NCBI GenBank assembly: GCA_946800325.1
Contig: OX326959.1
Coordinates: 30,232,527 to 30,296,526 of the forward strand
Origin: Luzula sylvatica
Taxonomy: Eukaryota > Streptophyta > Magnoliopsida > Poales > Juncaceae
Direction of reading: 5' to 3'
DNA: 64,000 nucleotides
Under the pieces are notes generated by a model that did not search any database, was not told the origin of the DNA, and was given only the letters and a program-made list of their open reading frames with translations. This document shows positions 24,154-33,870 of this stretch, one piece after another (the stretch's first letter is position 1; every line of letters starts with the position of its first letter). The position numbers were made by a program, and so were the translations under genes.

Positions 24154-24567
24154 TCCGTTGTAACGGACCTCAATGTCCGTTGTAACGGACTGTACAGAAA
24201 TTTAAAAATTAGACTGGCGCCAAGAGTTCCGTTGTAACGGAATGGTATTGCGTTGTAACGGAGAGCCCTCTAAATTCAATTCTCATTCTACGGCTAGTAC
24301 TCCGTTACGACGGAATACAATTGCGTTACAACGGAGGGAAAATAGCGTTGCAACGGACATGAAAAACACAGGAAATTTCGTTGCAACGGTAAATTCCAAA
24401 AATTTGCCAGAACTATGTGCGTTGTAACGGACCTCAATGTCCGTTGCAACGGACATACTCAGAATTTTCAAACTAAGCTACGAATAGCTCTCCGTTATAA
24501 CGCAGTTAGTACATTGTAACGGACCTCAATGTCCGTTGTAACGGACATTATACTGCGTTGTAACGGA
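24154..24567. repeat. Fourteen palindromes, 3' untranslated cluster
   Basis: Fourteen copies in ~410 bp of the motif seen in the LTRs, more diverged: centres GT, GC, AC, AT and one CG-shifted form. Three pairs are joined by the spacer CCTCAATG, so some arose as two-copy units. Confidence 0.93.
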
Positions 24568-25043
24568 ATAGTTTCTGGCAAGTTTTTTCTTTTAATCAAA
24601 ATTTTCGAATATTTAACATTATTTTTGAACCCTGAGCATCAATGATAAATAAATCAAGCAATAAATGCATAAAAAGATTTTTCTCCACTTCATTGAACTA
24701 AAAGTGTTGGTTTTTAAACGAATTTTCATTTAACTCTGAATTTCGCTCTCAAAATTGAAAGTTTGCAAAATATTTTAGAGGATTTGGTTATGATTTTGAA
24801 GAGATCTATTCGGGGATTCCAGCCCTATTGTTTCAAATTTCACGAGTTTGAAACACTTGATCGATGCGCGGTTCATGCGATACGTTTTAACTCGATTTTC
24901 GAACCCGTAATTGATAATTGACTTATGAGTAAGGTTCTTAGCGTGGCCGTTAAAGTACGTTTTGCTAGATATAAAACATGACCAATTGCACTATGGAATG
25001 ACCGTTTGTGGGGACCCGTTAGTAGATCAAATATACCCGCTTG

Positions 25044-25079
<36 letters not shown>

Positions 25080-25267
25080 AAGGTCAAAAGACAACACCGA
25101 GAGTAACCTCATTGCATTTCGGTGTAGTGGGGCTTTCGGTTAAAGACTTCATATAAAAAAAAAAAAAAAAAAAAAAAAAAAGAGTGAGAAAAGATGAAGG
25201 TCAAAATACAACACCAAGAGTAACCTCATTGCATTTCGGTGTAGTGGGGCTTTCGGTTAAAGACTTC
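25044..25267. repeat. 117-bp duplication with two poly(A) tracts
   Basis: Poly(A) of 34 at 25044-25077 and 27 at 25155-25181. The ~73-base block beginning at 25081 (AGGTCAAAAGACAACACC) is repeated from 25198 with few changes; offset 117 bp. Confidence 0.9.
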
Positions 25268-25717
25268 CAAAGAGAGAAAGGAAAACGAATGAGCGGGAAA
25301 ATTGATCGAAAACGGGTATGAACCTTGTACCATTGTACCAAACGTGTTTTAAAAGGAATAACTTGCATTTAAGATCATCTAGCAAAACGGGAAATTTTGG
25401 CCCGATAATAGCCTTCGAATTGAGTCCTTTTGAGATTGTGGAGTTAAGCAATTCGAAGTAAAAACGTTTAAGTCGCTCTTACCGTTTGAGATCGAGTGTC
25501 ATGAAAAACTCTTATGAAATTTCGAGTTAATTTCGAGATCTAATAATAAAAAGACCAATATCATTCTAAATAACTAGCGAACTTGATGAAATGAGAGTGA
25601 ACCATTTGATTCGTGAAATTAGTTTTTGAACCAACAATATAACTTCAACAAAATCTTATGCAATTCTCTCTTATGTTTGACTTTTATACTCTAATTGATC
25701 GAGGACGATCAAGGATT

Positions 25718-25733
25718 TAAGTGTGGGGGTATT
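25718..25733 (+). other. Polypurine tract
   Basis: TAAGTGTGGGGGTATT immediately before the 3' LTR start (TGATGTG at 25734). Expected plus-strand primer; the AAGTGTGGGGG form is common in Athila/Tat elements. Confidence 0.85.
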
Positions 25734-26192
25734 TGATGTGAGGCAAATAAGGCACAAATTTAATGCGTAAATTTGGGATTTTAGCCCTTGTGAAGAACAA
25801 TTCTATATACTTTATTAATCATATTTGAGATAACATGAATATTTTTTCACTAAGTGTGTTTTACTGCTTAAACACAGGAATTAGAAGGGATTTCTGGGAA
25901 TTTGGAGAGTGTAGTTGTCTCCAACACGTCAAGAGGAGTGAAAACGATATATTACACCGATATATTCGGTACTTGAATGAGACGGGAGGCAAACAATCAT
26001 CATGATGAAAACTTACACACAAGTTTATACGAAAACCACTCAATCCTTAGCCCTTATCCAGCCCACCTACCTTTGATGGAAATTACCTCATTACCCTCAA
26101 TCCTCTTCACCAACTCGTGGCCAATAAGAAGACTCCGTGAGTGCTATAAATAGGACCACAAGGGCCACGAGTTTGGTACGCTCTTTTACGCC

Positions 26193-26245
<53 letters not shown>

Positions 26246-27404
26246 TCTTAAGCAAGTCCAAGAACTTTCAAGAACACGCAAGGATTGCAACTACGAACGA
26301 TAATTTTCTAAGATCGATCACCGAATAGAAGCTTACTTCATTCGGTGAATCGGTTTACACTTCGACGAAGATCGAGTTGCGAGGATTGAGGTGGAGCTTT
26401 CTTCATCCGAATCCACGCAAGCAAGGAGTCAAGTATACGCTATTCCACTCGGAAGCTTTCTTCCAATTGGACTTCTTGCAATCTCGAGTTCACTCAACCG
26501 GTACGGAGCTTTCTTCGATTGGCGAGTGGATCGGTACGAAAGGAAACGTGCGTGAGGCGACTAGCTTTCTAGCATCTCAAGCAACGGAGAAGGCATCCAA
26601 GACGAGACTCGAAGCTTTCTTCATCTCTCTAGGTGTTTTCTTTCCTTTCTTGTAATTCTTGTAGTTTAAATTCGAAATTGGGTTTGTGTAAAGAATTCTC
26701 GGTTTAATGAATCTTTAGTTTCTTGTTTACTTGAATCGAATCTTTGTTCTAAACTTTGTCTTTTAACTTGATCTTTTGCTCTCAATTACTGCCTTAAACT
26801 TAGTTCAAATTTCCATTAAATCAATCCCAAAACAAACCTTCAATTCAATCCTCAATTCAAATTACAAATTCGAAATCCAGAACAAACTCCGTTGTAACGG
26901 AACCTAACTTGCGTTATAACGGACCATTCGGTTTGTACCTGACTTTCAGTCTGTTGGTACTCCGTTGTAACGCAATTTACTTCCGTTGTAACGGACCAGC
27001 AAGGAAAAATATTCAATATCACTCATACTAGTGCGTTGTAACGGACATCGTGGTCCGTTGTAACGGATTAACCAATCCGTTGCAACGCAACCCCTGTTCG
27101 TTATAACGGACCAGTTAGTGCGTTATAACGGAGTTTCATCCGTTGTAACGGACGTTCATCTCACACTTAGCGCCAGAATTTCCACTCAAGTCCGTTGTAA
27201 CGGAACTTACTTCCGTTGTAACGGACTATCTTCTGTGAATTTTCTTCGTTATTTCTCATCCATTTTGATCTAAATTTTGACGCAATTGCTCCCCGTGGAA
27301 CGAACTTTCATATTTTCCACTATACACATTTATTTTCATACTTATTGATTGAATCGGGTTTTCGAATACAACGATAATTTTACACGCTACAAACCCGCTC
27401 ATCA
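25734..27404 (+). repeat. 3' LTR (1,671 bp)
   Basis: Same structure as the 5' LTR: TATA at 26145-26152, TC tract of 24 units at 26196-26243, palindromes at 26888-27225, end CGCTCATCA at 27404. Confidence 0.95.
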
Positions 27405-27409
27405 ATCAT
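27405..27409. repeat. Target site duplication ATCAT (right)
   Basis: Partner of 16726-16730. Confidence 0.95.
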
Positions 27410-27951
27410 TTGTATCGTATTTCGTACTATATAACTTTTCACCAAATTTCACAAACACAATGAAAGTTAGTTTTTCGATTCAAAACAAGATTTTAACGCT
27501 TTGAGGAGTTAAAATAACGTGTTTTTAGATCATTTGAATCGTATCTTTAACTACATAACTTTTCACCAAATTTCACAAACACTAAGAAAGTTTGTTTTTC
27601 GATTCAAAACAAGATTTTAATGCTTTGAGGAGTTCAAATAACGTGTTTTTAGATCATTTGAATCGTATCTTTCACTACATAACTTTTCACCAAATTTCAC
27701 AAACACTAAGAAAGTTTGTTTTCGATTCAAAACAAGATTTTAACGATTTGAGGAGTTCAAATAACGTGTTTTTAGATCATTTGTATCGTATCTTTTACTA
27801 CATAACTTTTCACCAAATTTCACAAACACTAAGAAAGTTTGTTTTTCGATTCAAAACAAGATTTTAACGCTTTGAGGAGTTCAAATAACGTGTTTTTAGA
27901 TCATTTGTATCGTATCTTTTATTACATAACTTTTCACCAAATTTCACAAAC
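27405..27951 (+). repeat. 124-bp satellite, forward orientation, right of the insertion
   Basis: About 4.4 monomers in the same orientation and phase as 13290-16730. The array breaks off inside CACAAAC where a CACTA-like end starts. Confidence 0.95.
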
Positions 27952-28249
27952 CACTACAACAATACAGGCATACGGTGACATTTGCTATTTGGCATTTGAC
28001 TATATGCTGTCATTGCTTGTATAAAAGGCAGCATTAACTGATTAATCCTGCTGTTGTGTTATAAAAGACAGCATTTTGCGTTAAATGTCGGGAATACCAC
28101 TGTACAACTGCATTTTGTTTCGAATGCTGTTATTGAGATAAAATCATAGAAAAAATAAATGCTATCAAAAGATATTTAATACACGTATTATTTAAGTTGA
28201 ATGAATAAACATAATAATACATATAGCCTAATATGCAATAGGAAAAAAA
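27952..28249 (+). mobile_element. CACTA-like terminus abutting the satellite
   Basis: Starts CACTACAACAATACAGGCAT, of CACTA terminal type, directly after satellite sequence. Subterminal repeats of GCAGCATT / AATGCTGT type occur about five times in the first 160 bp. The matching inverted terminus is not found before 36.4 kb, so the element is truncated, rearranged or only partly in the window. Confidence 0.5.
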
Positions 28250-28662
28250 ATGTACATGATAATACATGATATAGCCAAATTTGCACCCAAAAGAGCCCAA
28301 ATGAGACAGCCCACAACCCTTCTCCCCCCAACCCATGTCATTCTCACACGCATGCGCCCCCAACCCCAAACCCAAGTACGCAGCCCGAACCCTTTCATCC
28401 TCACGCACGCTGCTAGGATTCTCTCACCCTCGCGCGTCCGCCGTACCCTAACCCAACAAACTCACACCTCACACCTTACGCCTCACGTCTCACGCTCAGA
28501 CCTGTACGAAGCATCTATCTACGGCAGAAAAGAAGTGCCGTCGTCGAGGCGCATTTTTGATGAAAATTTGGCGCGATTTCATTCCCGCCATTCCAAAATC
28601 AGCCAAATAATTGGCTTACCGCCGGGTCTCCTCTATAAATTCAGTAGTCATGGCTTTGATTC
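28250..28662 (+). promoter_or_regulatory. Promoter/5' leader-like segment with E2F-type sites
   Basis: A C-rich, G-poor stretch (28290-28500) is followed by TTTGGCGC at 28567-28574 and TTCCCGCC at 28582-28589, both matching the E2F site TTTSSCGC/TTCCCGCC, then TATAAAT at 28634-28640. An ATG at 28650 is only ~10 bases after the TATA box, so it is unlikely to be the true start. The 142-codon frame at 28250-28678 has no recognisable product. It looks like a captured promoter or first exon. Confidence 0.4.
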
Positions 28663-29640
28663 CCTCTCTTTTTGTTAGTAAGTTCTCTTTTTTTGTTAGT
28701 AATTTCACTCTTTTTGTTAGTAATTTCACTCTTTTCGTTAGTAATTTATTATCAGTTTATAGTCTCTAATTGTGATTTTTTGTGTGCTCTGCACAGTTAT
28801 AAGCTCTGATGTATTGCGGTTTAGTTTACTTTATAGCTAAAATGTTCTTAATTCATGAGTTATATTTTTTACCATTCGAAATGTTCTTAATTTCTGAGTT
28901 TATAATGCTCTTTAGTTCCTGAGTTCATAATGTTCTCTATAGTCTCTGATTTTTTGTGTTTTATTTGGAGTTAAAATGCTCTTAATTCCTGAATTTGTAG
29001 TCTCATCCAATTAGGTTTTGGTCTTTGTATTAAACTGTTTGGACAGTATGTCAGATCAATTTAGGTTTTGGTCTTTGTATTAAGCTGTTTAGACAACATA
29101 TAAGATCAATTTAGGTTTTCATATTTAATATAAATATTTTCCCCACTGAAAATTACTTAGCAGATGTAATCATCTTCACATTTTCATTTCGGTGAATAAT
29201 ATGTATGTCAAGGTTTTCACATTTTAGATTTTCCCCACTGACAACATATAAGATCAATTTAGGTTTTCACATTTTCATTGATAAATATGTATGTCAAAGT
29301 TGCTGGCGACATGTTCGATGAAATGCTTAACAAATGCTTATTCTTTCCCGAGTCCGTGTTTAGCAATATAAATATTCTGAGTTTCGTTATTTTTATTAAA
29401 ATGTAATTTTGAGTTCTTTATTTGTTTGTTTTTATCTGATTTATTTTCAATTGTTGAGCTTCACAGCATAAATTCCCACTGTTTTGAAGTGGAGCACACT
29501 TTGTACACTTCGGTATTTTACTATTTTATTCATTTAATATCTTAGGTTATTTTAGTTCTTAACTTTTGTAGGAATTGTAGATTTTACTCTATTTAATTTA
29601 ATTATATTTTCATTTTTTAATTAGGGGAAAAATTAATATA
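28663..29640. repeat. T-rich, intron-like DNA with short degenerate repeats
   Basis: Four copies of TTTTTGTTAGTAA at 28667-28746, about five of AATGYTCTTAATTCCTGAGTT at 28840-28990, and four of AATTTAGGTTTT at 29010, 29060, 29113 and 29249 (the first two within a 50-bp repeat). No gene. Confidence 0.6.
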
Positions 29641-29719
29641 CAACCATTTCGGCCTCCAAAAAACCGAAGATGTTGTGACTGCTTGCTACATGAGTGGTAC
29701 CGCTGGTACACTGAAGGTA
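29641..29719 (+). pseudogene. Exon-like segment, product not recognised
   Basis: After an acceptor (TTAATTAG) about 26 codons stay open, with translation IYNHFGLQKTEDVVTACYM then SGTAGTLK, up to a consensus donor AAG|GTAAAT. The splice signals on both sides make a captured exon likely. I do not recognise the family. Confidence 0.35.
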
Positions 29720-30469
29720 AATAATTAATCCTAATTATCATTATTTTTCCTCTAATAATCAAGTGCCAACTAAGATTGTCTTATTTATTTATTTTCATTT
29801 TATCATTATGATTATTTTCATTTGAAATTATGAACTATTACGGGGTGTCTGGAAAATGGACTAGAAAGAATGCTTGCTTTAATATCAATTGAAAAGATAG
29901 AAAAAGGATGTCTCGAAACACTTATCCTGGGTCTTGTACCAACCAGAGAGTCTGATCTCACTTTTTCTAAAATTTTTTTAACACTTTGTATATCACATGA
30001 TTTATTTCAGTTGTTAAATTTCAGGCAAGTTGAAGGGTTGAGGTTTTTGGTGGAGCTGATTTTCTTTTTCGGTTTTTAGCTCAAGATCAATTTCAAGAAT
30101 TATCCAGATCGATCTTCTCGAGGTTTATACATATTCCTTTTCTATGTTTTAAGAATTTTGTGCTTGGAATTTGAATAAATTTGACTGAATTAGTAATTGA
30201 TGTTCAAAAGATTCTTATTTATTTGGTGATTTTTCATGCCTAAGATACTAATTGGGACTAATTTGAATAAATTTGACAGAATTTTTTCATGATTGATTTA
30301 GTGGAGTTTTAAGTTCTCATATTCATGCTGAATAATGGAGATTTGTGTTTTTATTGAATACTTTGGTTTTTAGCATCTGCTTCGATTCTCTGCCTTTATT
30401 TAGAGATTTGGTTGAATTTTTTTGTTTTGAAATTAAATTTTAAAAGTTATTTGTTTTGTGATTTAGGAA
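29720..30469. other. Intron-like DNA
   Basis: T-rich, with no clear exon. A 69-codon open frame at 29870-30079 has no recognisable product. Confidence 0.4.
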
Positions 30470-31070
30470 AAATATTGACTGCTCAACTCATGCTGCAGCA
30501 GGGCAATGACGACAGGGAGAACCACATTCAACTGCGACTGAATGCCTCTTCCAATTCACCTTCCGATTTTATCTTGAAGAGGAGAATGTGCAACTTGCAG
30601 GGCTCATATATTCTCGCCGAAGCCATTCCTCGACTCATGGATGAAAACGTCCGAGTCATCATTCTGGTACGTTCTTTTTTAATTAATTATTTTTCTCATC
30701 CATGTAAGCATCATAGTTTTTTTGGGGTGGAGGGGTGCAGGGAATGGGAAGATGAAAATGAAAAGGAACTGGAGACGATAGAGGAGGAGTATCCCGAGAA
30801 AGTCCGTGCTGTTATGGAATTCAATGCGCTGTTGGCTCACATGATCATGGCTGGTACCGATATGCTGGTCGTGCCGATCCGGTTCGGGCCTTGTGGCTTG
30901 ATCCAATTGCAAGGCATGCAATATGGCATATTAATTAATCAAACATTTTTTTGCTCTGTTAATTATTAAAATTATCAAATTTGCTCTTCAATGTAGCCTT
31001 CAGTGTGCGCAACGACTGGAGGATTAATGAACACGATTATCGAAGGCAAAACTGGGTTCCCTATCAGTAT
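30470..31070 (+). pseudogene. Granule-bound starch synthase (GBSS) pseudogene fragment
   Basis: GBSS extends amylose from ADP-glucose in plastids. The C-terminal GT5 part is recognisable in three exon pieces. The first (to 30666) has [20 protein letters not shown], matching the family's GSDIL..AIP block. The second (from 30741) has [28 protein letters not shown] and [16 protein letters not shown], where the family has SRFEPCGLIQLHAMRYG. The third (from 30997) has PSVCATTGGLMNTIIEGKTG, matching ICASTGGLVDTVKEG of GBSS rather than soluble synthases. Introns are kept (donor GTACGT at 30667, acceptors at 30740 and 30996), so it is not a processed copy. It is broken: the first junction shifts frame just after the GTG-like glycines, the donor after QYG is lost, E of EPCGL is G, and the N-terminal domain is missing. 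Confidence 0.8.
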
Positions 31071-31468
31071 ATTATTTATCATACCTTTCCTGTAAATACT
31101 TTTGATTATTTAATCTCATTGAGAATAGAAAGAGAAGAAGTGGTCCTTTGCGAGAGAAGAAGCATCCCTTCTCTGCACCAATTCCATCGAAACGGGTCAG
31201 TCCATGACCGAATGCGTCGTCACTCGCTGGTACGTTCATTTCAGCATTTTCTAAGAACTTACGCGCTTAATTGGAGAATTTCTGATTGGGGAGATTTTTT
31301 GCAGCTTCCAAGCTTCACGTCTCCAGTTTATTTTGTTTGCTATTCTTTCTGGTTGGGGAGAATTTTTGGACTGGTATCGCTTGCGACAATATAGCTTATG
31401 AACTGAGAGGGCCAGATCTCGCATCTTCCTTGCGAAATCACTCACAGCAAACACAAGTACGATTACTG
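31071..31468 (+). pseudogene. Exon-like segments downstream of the GBSS fragment
   Basis: Two GC-richer segments. One (about 31133-31229) runs from an ATAG acceptor to a donor TG|GTACGT and reads EKWSFAREEASLLCTNSIET in one frame. The other (31305-31456) follows TTTTTTGCAG and ends at CAA|GTACGA. Neither resembles the expected next GBSS exons, so they may come from another gene. Product unknown. Confidence 0.3.
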
Positions 31469-31886
31469 ATGTAGGGTTAACTTGCAAATATCCAGTAAAG
31501 CAGTGTCTTTCAACCTTAAATTTGTTTACTGATGTAGGGACTTGATTGTAAATATTCATTACTGACGGGTTGGCTTGCAAATTCCCAGCAAGGCCAAGTT
31601 TTGTGGCCTTGAAATATCGAAGAGATTTTGTTCAGTTGAAAAGCAAAATGTAGGGTCAATTGTTTTTTTTTTTTTTGTAATAAAGGACTTGTTTGTAAAT
31701 CTATTATACGCTAGGGTTGTTATGCAAATAGACAATTACTGTTTTGGGTGGTTTTAGTTATAATTTTGAATATTTTCAGCAACAAGAATTATATGTAATG
31801 TATTAGGAGGAAATCTATATAAAATTGAAATATATTTCAATTCTTACTTTGGTCTATACATTTTTATAGTAATTATTACTTTTACC
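31469..31886. repeat. Degenerate AGGGACTTG-TTGTAAAT repeats and AT-rich DNA
   Basis: Five loose copies of RGGGNYTTGNTTGYAAAT at about 31475, 31537, 31568, 31684 and 31712. Two more copies lie at 35809 and 35825. Confidence 0.55.
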
Positions 31887-32097
31887 CAATGATTTAAATT
31901 GCGGCGCAATTGCAATTGCGCCGCAATAGCGCAATTCGCAATAAATATCCATAAAACGCAACACCGCAACCTACTATATAGCGCCGCAATATCGCCGCAA
32001 TATGGCGCAATATGACGTAATATGACGCAATATCGGGGATCATGTGTAAATTATTGTTCAAGCGCAATGGACCGCAATATCGCAATTTAAAACATTG
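31887..32097. mobile_element. hAT-type MITE with 8-bp target duplication
   Basis: 211 bp with terminal inverted repeats CAATGATTTAAATTGCG / CAATGTTTTAAATTGCG (one mismatch in 17), flanked by CTTTTACC at 31879-31886 and 32098-32105. An 8-bp duplication and this terminus fit hAT. The inside is full of GCGCAATAT/CCGCAATAT motifs and codes for nothing. Confidence 0.85.
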
Positions 32098-32105
32098 CTT
32101 TTACC

Positions 32106-32620
32106 TAATTATAGTAAACATTTCTGACCTCTATACATTTTTATAGTTAACATACTTTTTCTGGATCGAAGTAATATTTTTAGTCTCAAAATATCTTTTT
32201 TACTTTCAATATACCATTTGCATGATTAATATACAATTTTTTAATATCAATATAACACTTAACACAATGTCTATTATATCAAATTCAAGGTTGTAATATG
32301 AAGATCAATATCATTATCAAGGTAATATACTATTTGTAACGTCAATATATCATTTTCCGAATCAATTGATTATTTTCAACGTCAACGTAGTCATTTTAGT
32401 AATAATTATTCGACTTGAATTATTTTTTAATATCCTAGTGTAGGTTGCAGTATTTATGAAATATGTTTCCATAAATGAAGAACAAAGTGAAGGTTAGAAA
32501 TCTATACTCAAGTAAACACATGATGTTGACATATCGACAAATAATAATAACCCCAATATTGCATGATCGACAAAAATGACGAACAATAATATTTAGATTT
32601 ATGAGGTTGTAGTATTAATA
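32106..32620. other. AT-rich intergenic DNA
   Basis: No gene or repeat recognised. Confidence 0.5.
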
Positions 32621-32646
32621 TTGTTATTACTATCATTATTTTATTA

Positions 32647-32683
<37 letters not shown>

Positions 32684-32688
32684 GGTGG

Positions 32689-32720
<32 letters not shown>

Positions 32721-32841
32721 ATTATTATTATTATTGTTATTGTTATTATCATTATTATTATTATTATGATGATGATGATGATGATTACTATTATTATTAT
32801 TATTATTATTATGGTTGTTGTTGTTGTTGTTGTTCTTTTTC

Positions 32842-32894
<53 letters not shown>

Positions 32895-32932
32895 TTGTGG
32901 TTGTTGTTTTTGTTGTTGTCGTTATTATTATT

Positions 32933-32967
<35 letters not shown>

Positions 32968-32975
32968 GTTGTTAT
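32621..32975. repeat. Compound TTA/TTG trinucleotide microsatellite
   Basis: Alternating runs of (TTA)n and (TTG)n, with one (ATG)n patch near 32767-32785. The Tyr-, Val-, Cys- and Leu-rich open frames across it are artefacts. Confidence 0.95.
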
Positions 32976-33709
32976 TCATTTTGTATTATTTTTATTGTCT
33001 ATTATATAATACTTTTAAATAATAAATAATTATTTTATAAATGCAGTTGTATATTAATAATATGAAATCTTTCTTCTGAGGGTCATTATTTAGTAGAAAA
33101 AAATGAGTTTTTTTATATATTCGAAATATATTTCAAATATTATGAGGGTCAAATAACAAAAAATATGGACCAACCGTATCAGAACCGTATCTACCCGTAT
33201 CCGAACCGTATTGTGTCGTATCGAAGCCGTATCCATTGAAATTTGTCTATTAAAATAGACCGATAAGCCATGTGGCATATCAGATACGTATCGGTGCCGT
33301 ATCCGTATCCGATATGGGTATGGTTCATTTTTTTAAATTAGATCGACACTCAAGGAGTATGCTAAACAATAAAAAAATTATTCGTATTACAAATAATAAA
33401 TTAACAAAAAATAATATAATTGATATTAAAAAGGACATGTAGGCAATGAAAACTCGATATATCTATACTTAAATAGTATATTGACATAGTTGATAGAACA
33501 CTTCATATTCATACCGAAACATAATATACCGAACTTGAAAATTTTGTATAATTAATATCCACTTCACTTAAAAAATTGCAATTAATATTCATGATCTATC
33601 AATTATGATTTATGTCTCTTGCTAATTATTTATTAATTTAAAATGTGTTAATTAGGTCATGAAAGGTGTGCTGGTGAAATTTGGGGGCAAAGTTAAAATT
33701 TGCCAAATT
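32976..33709. repeat. AT-rich DNA with a CCGTATC repeat cluster
   Basis: From 33166 to 33325 there are about eight copies of CCGTATC or CGTATCGG. The outer edges are weakly inverted (ATGGACCAACCGTATC against ATGAACCATACCCATATC), so this may be an old MITE. The rest is AT-rich with no gene. Confidence 0.45.
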
Positions 33710-33821
33710 ATTATAGATTAAATGTTAAATGAGTGAATAGAATGTGTGACCTACGGATTTGTAAGAAAAAAAAAAGGAGATTGTGTTTGGGAGGAGACTT
33801 TGAGCCCTCTCCGAATTTACT

Positions 33822-33860
<39 letters not shown>
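33710..33860 (+). mobile_element. Short poly(A) retroposon (SINE-like or truncated LINE)
   Basis: ~113 bp of sequence ends in 38 A residues (33823-33860) and is flanked by TTGCCAAATT at 33700-33709 and 33861-33870, the layout of target-primed retroposition. I see no clear pol III A and B boxes, so a 5'-truncated LINE or other retroposed RNA is as likely as a SINE. Confidence 0.55.
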
Positions 33861-33863
<3 letters not shown>

Positions 33864-33870
33864 CCAAATT

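Larger units (their letters stand above)
23916..25733 (+). other. 3' untranslated region of the Athila-like element
   Basis: 1.8 kb between the pol stop and the 3' LTR with no envelope-like frame. It holds, in order, a purine-rich tract at 24054-24069, fourteen palindromes, a 117-bp duplication with two poly(A) runs, and the polypurine tract next to the LTR. Confidence 0.85.
16731..27404 (+). mobile_element. Complete Athila-like Ty3 LTR retrotransposon
   Basis: 10,674 bp inserted in the 124-bp satellite with target duplication ATCAT. Order: 5' LTR 16731-18397, primer site 18400-18417, gag-pol 18528-23915, 3' untranslated region with two purine-rich tracts, 3' LTR 25734-27404. Domain order PR-RT-RNaseH-INT places it in Ty3/gypsy. 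The tRNA-Asp primer site, the DLGAS protease motif and the RT block around FMDDFSVFG fit the Athila lineage. There is no envelope-like reading frame after pol and no second RNase H domain. All parts appear intact and the LTRs are nearly identical, so it is young and may be able to move. Confidence 0.95.

Noticed and set aside
23916..25733. Envelope-like gene expected in some Athila elements
   Set aside because: No open frame of useful length or membrane-like sequence is present.
32621..33029. Homopolymeric Val/Tyr/Cys/Leu open frames
   Set aside because: By-products of the TTA/TTG microsatellite.
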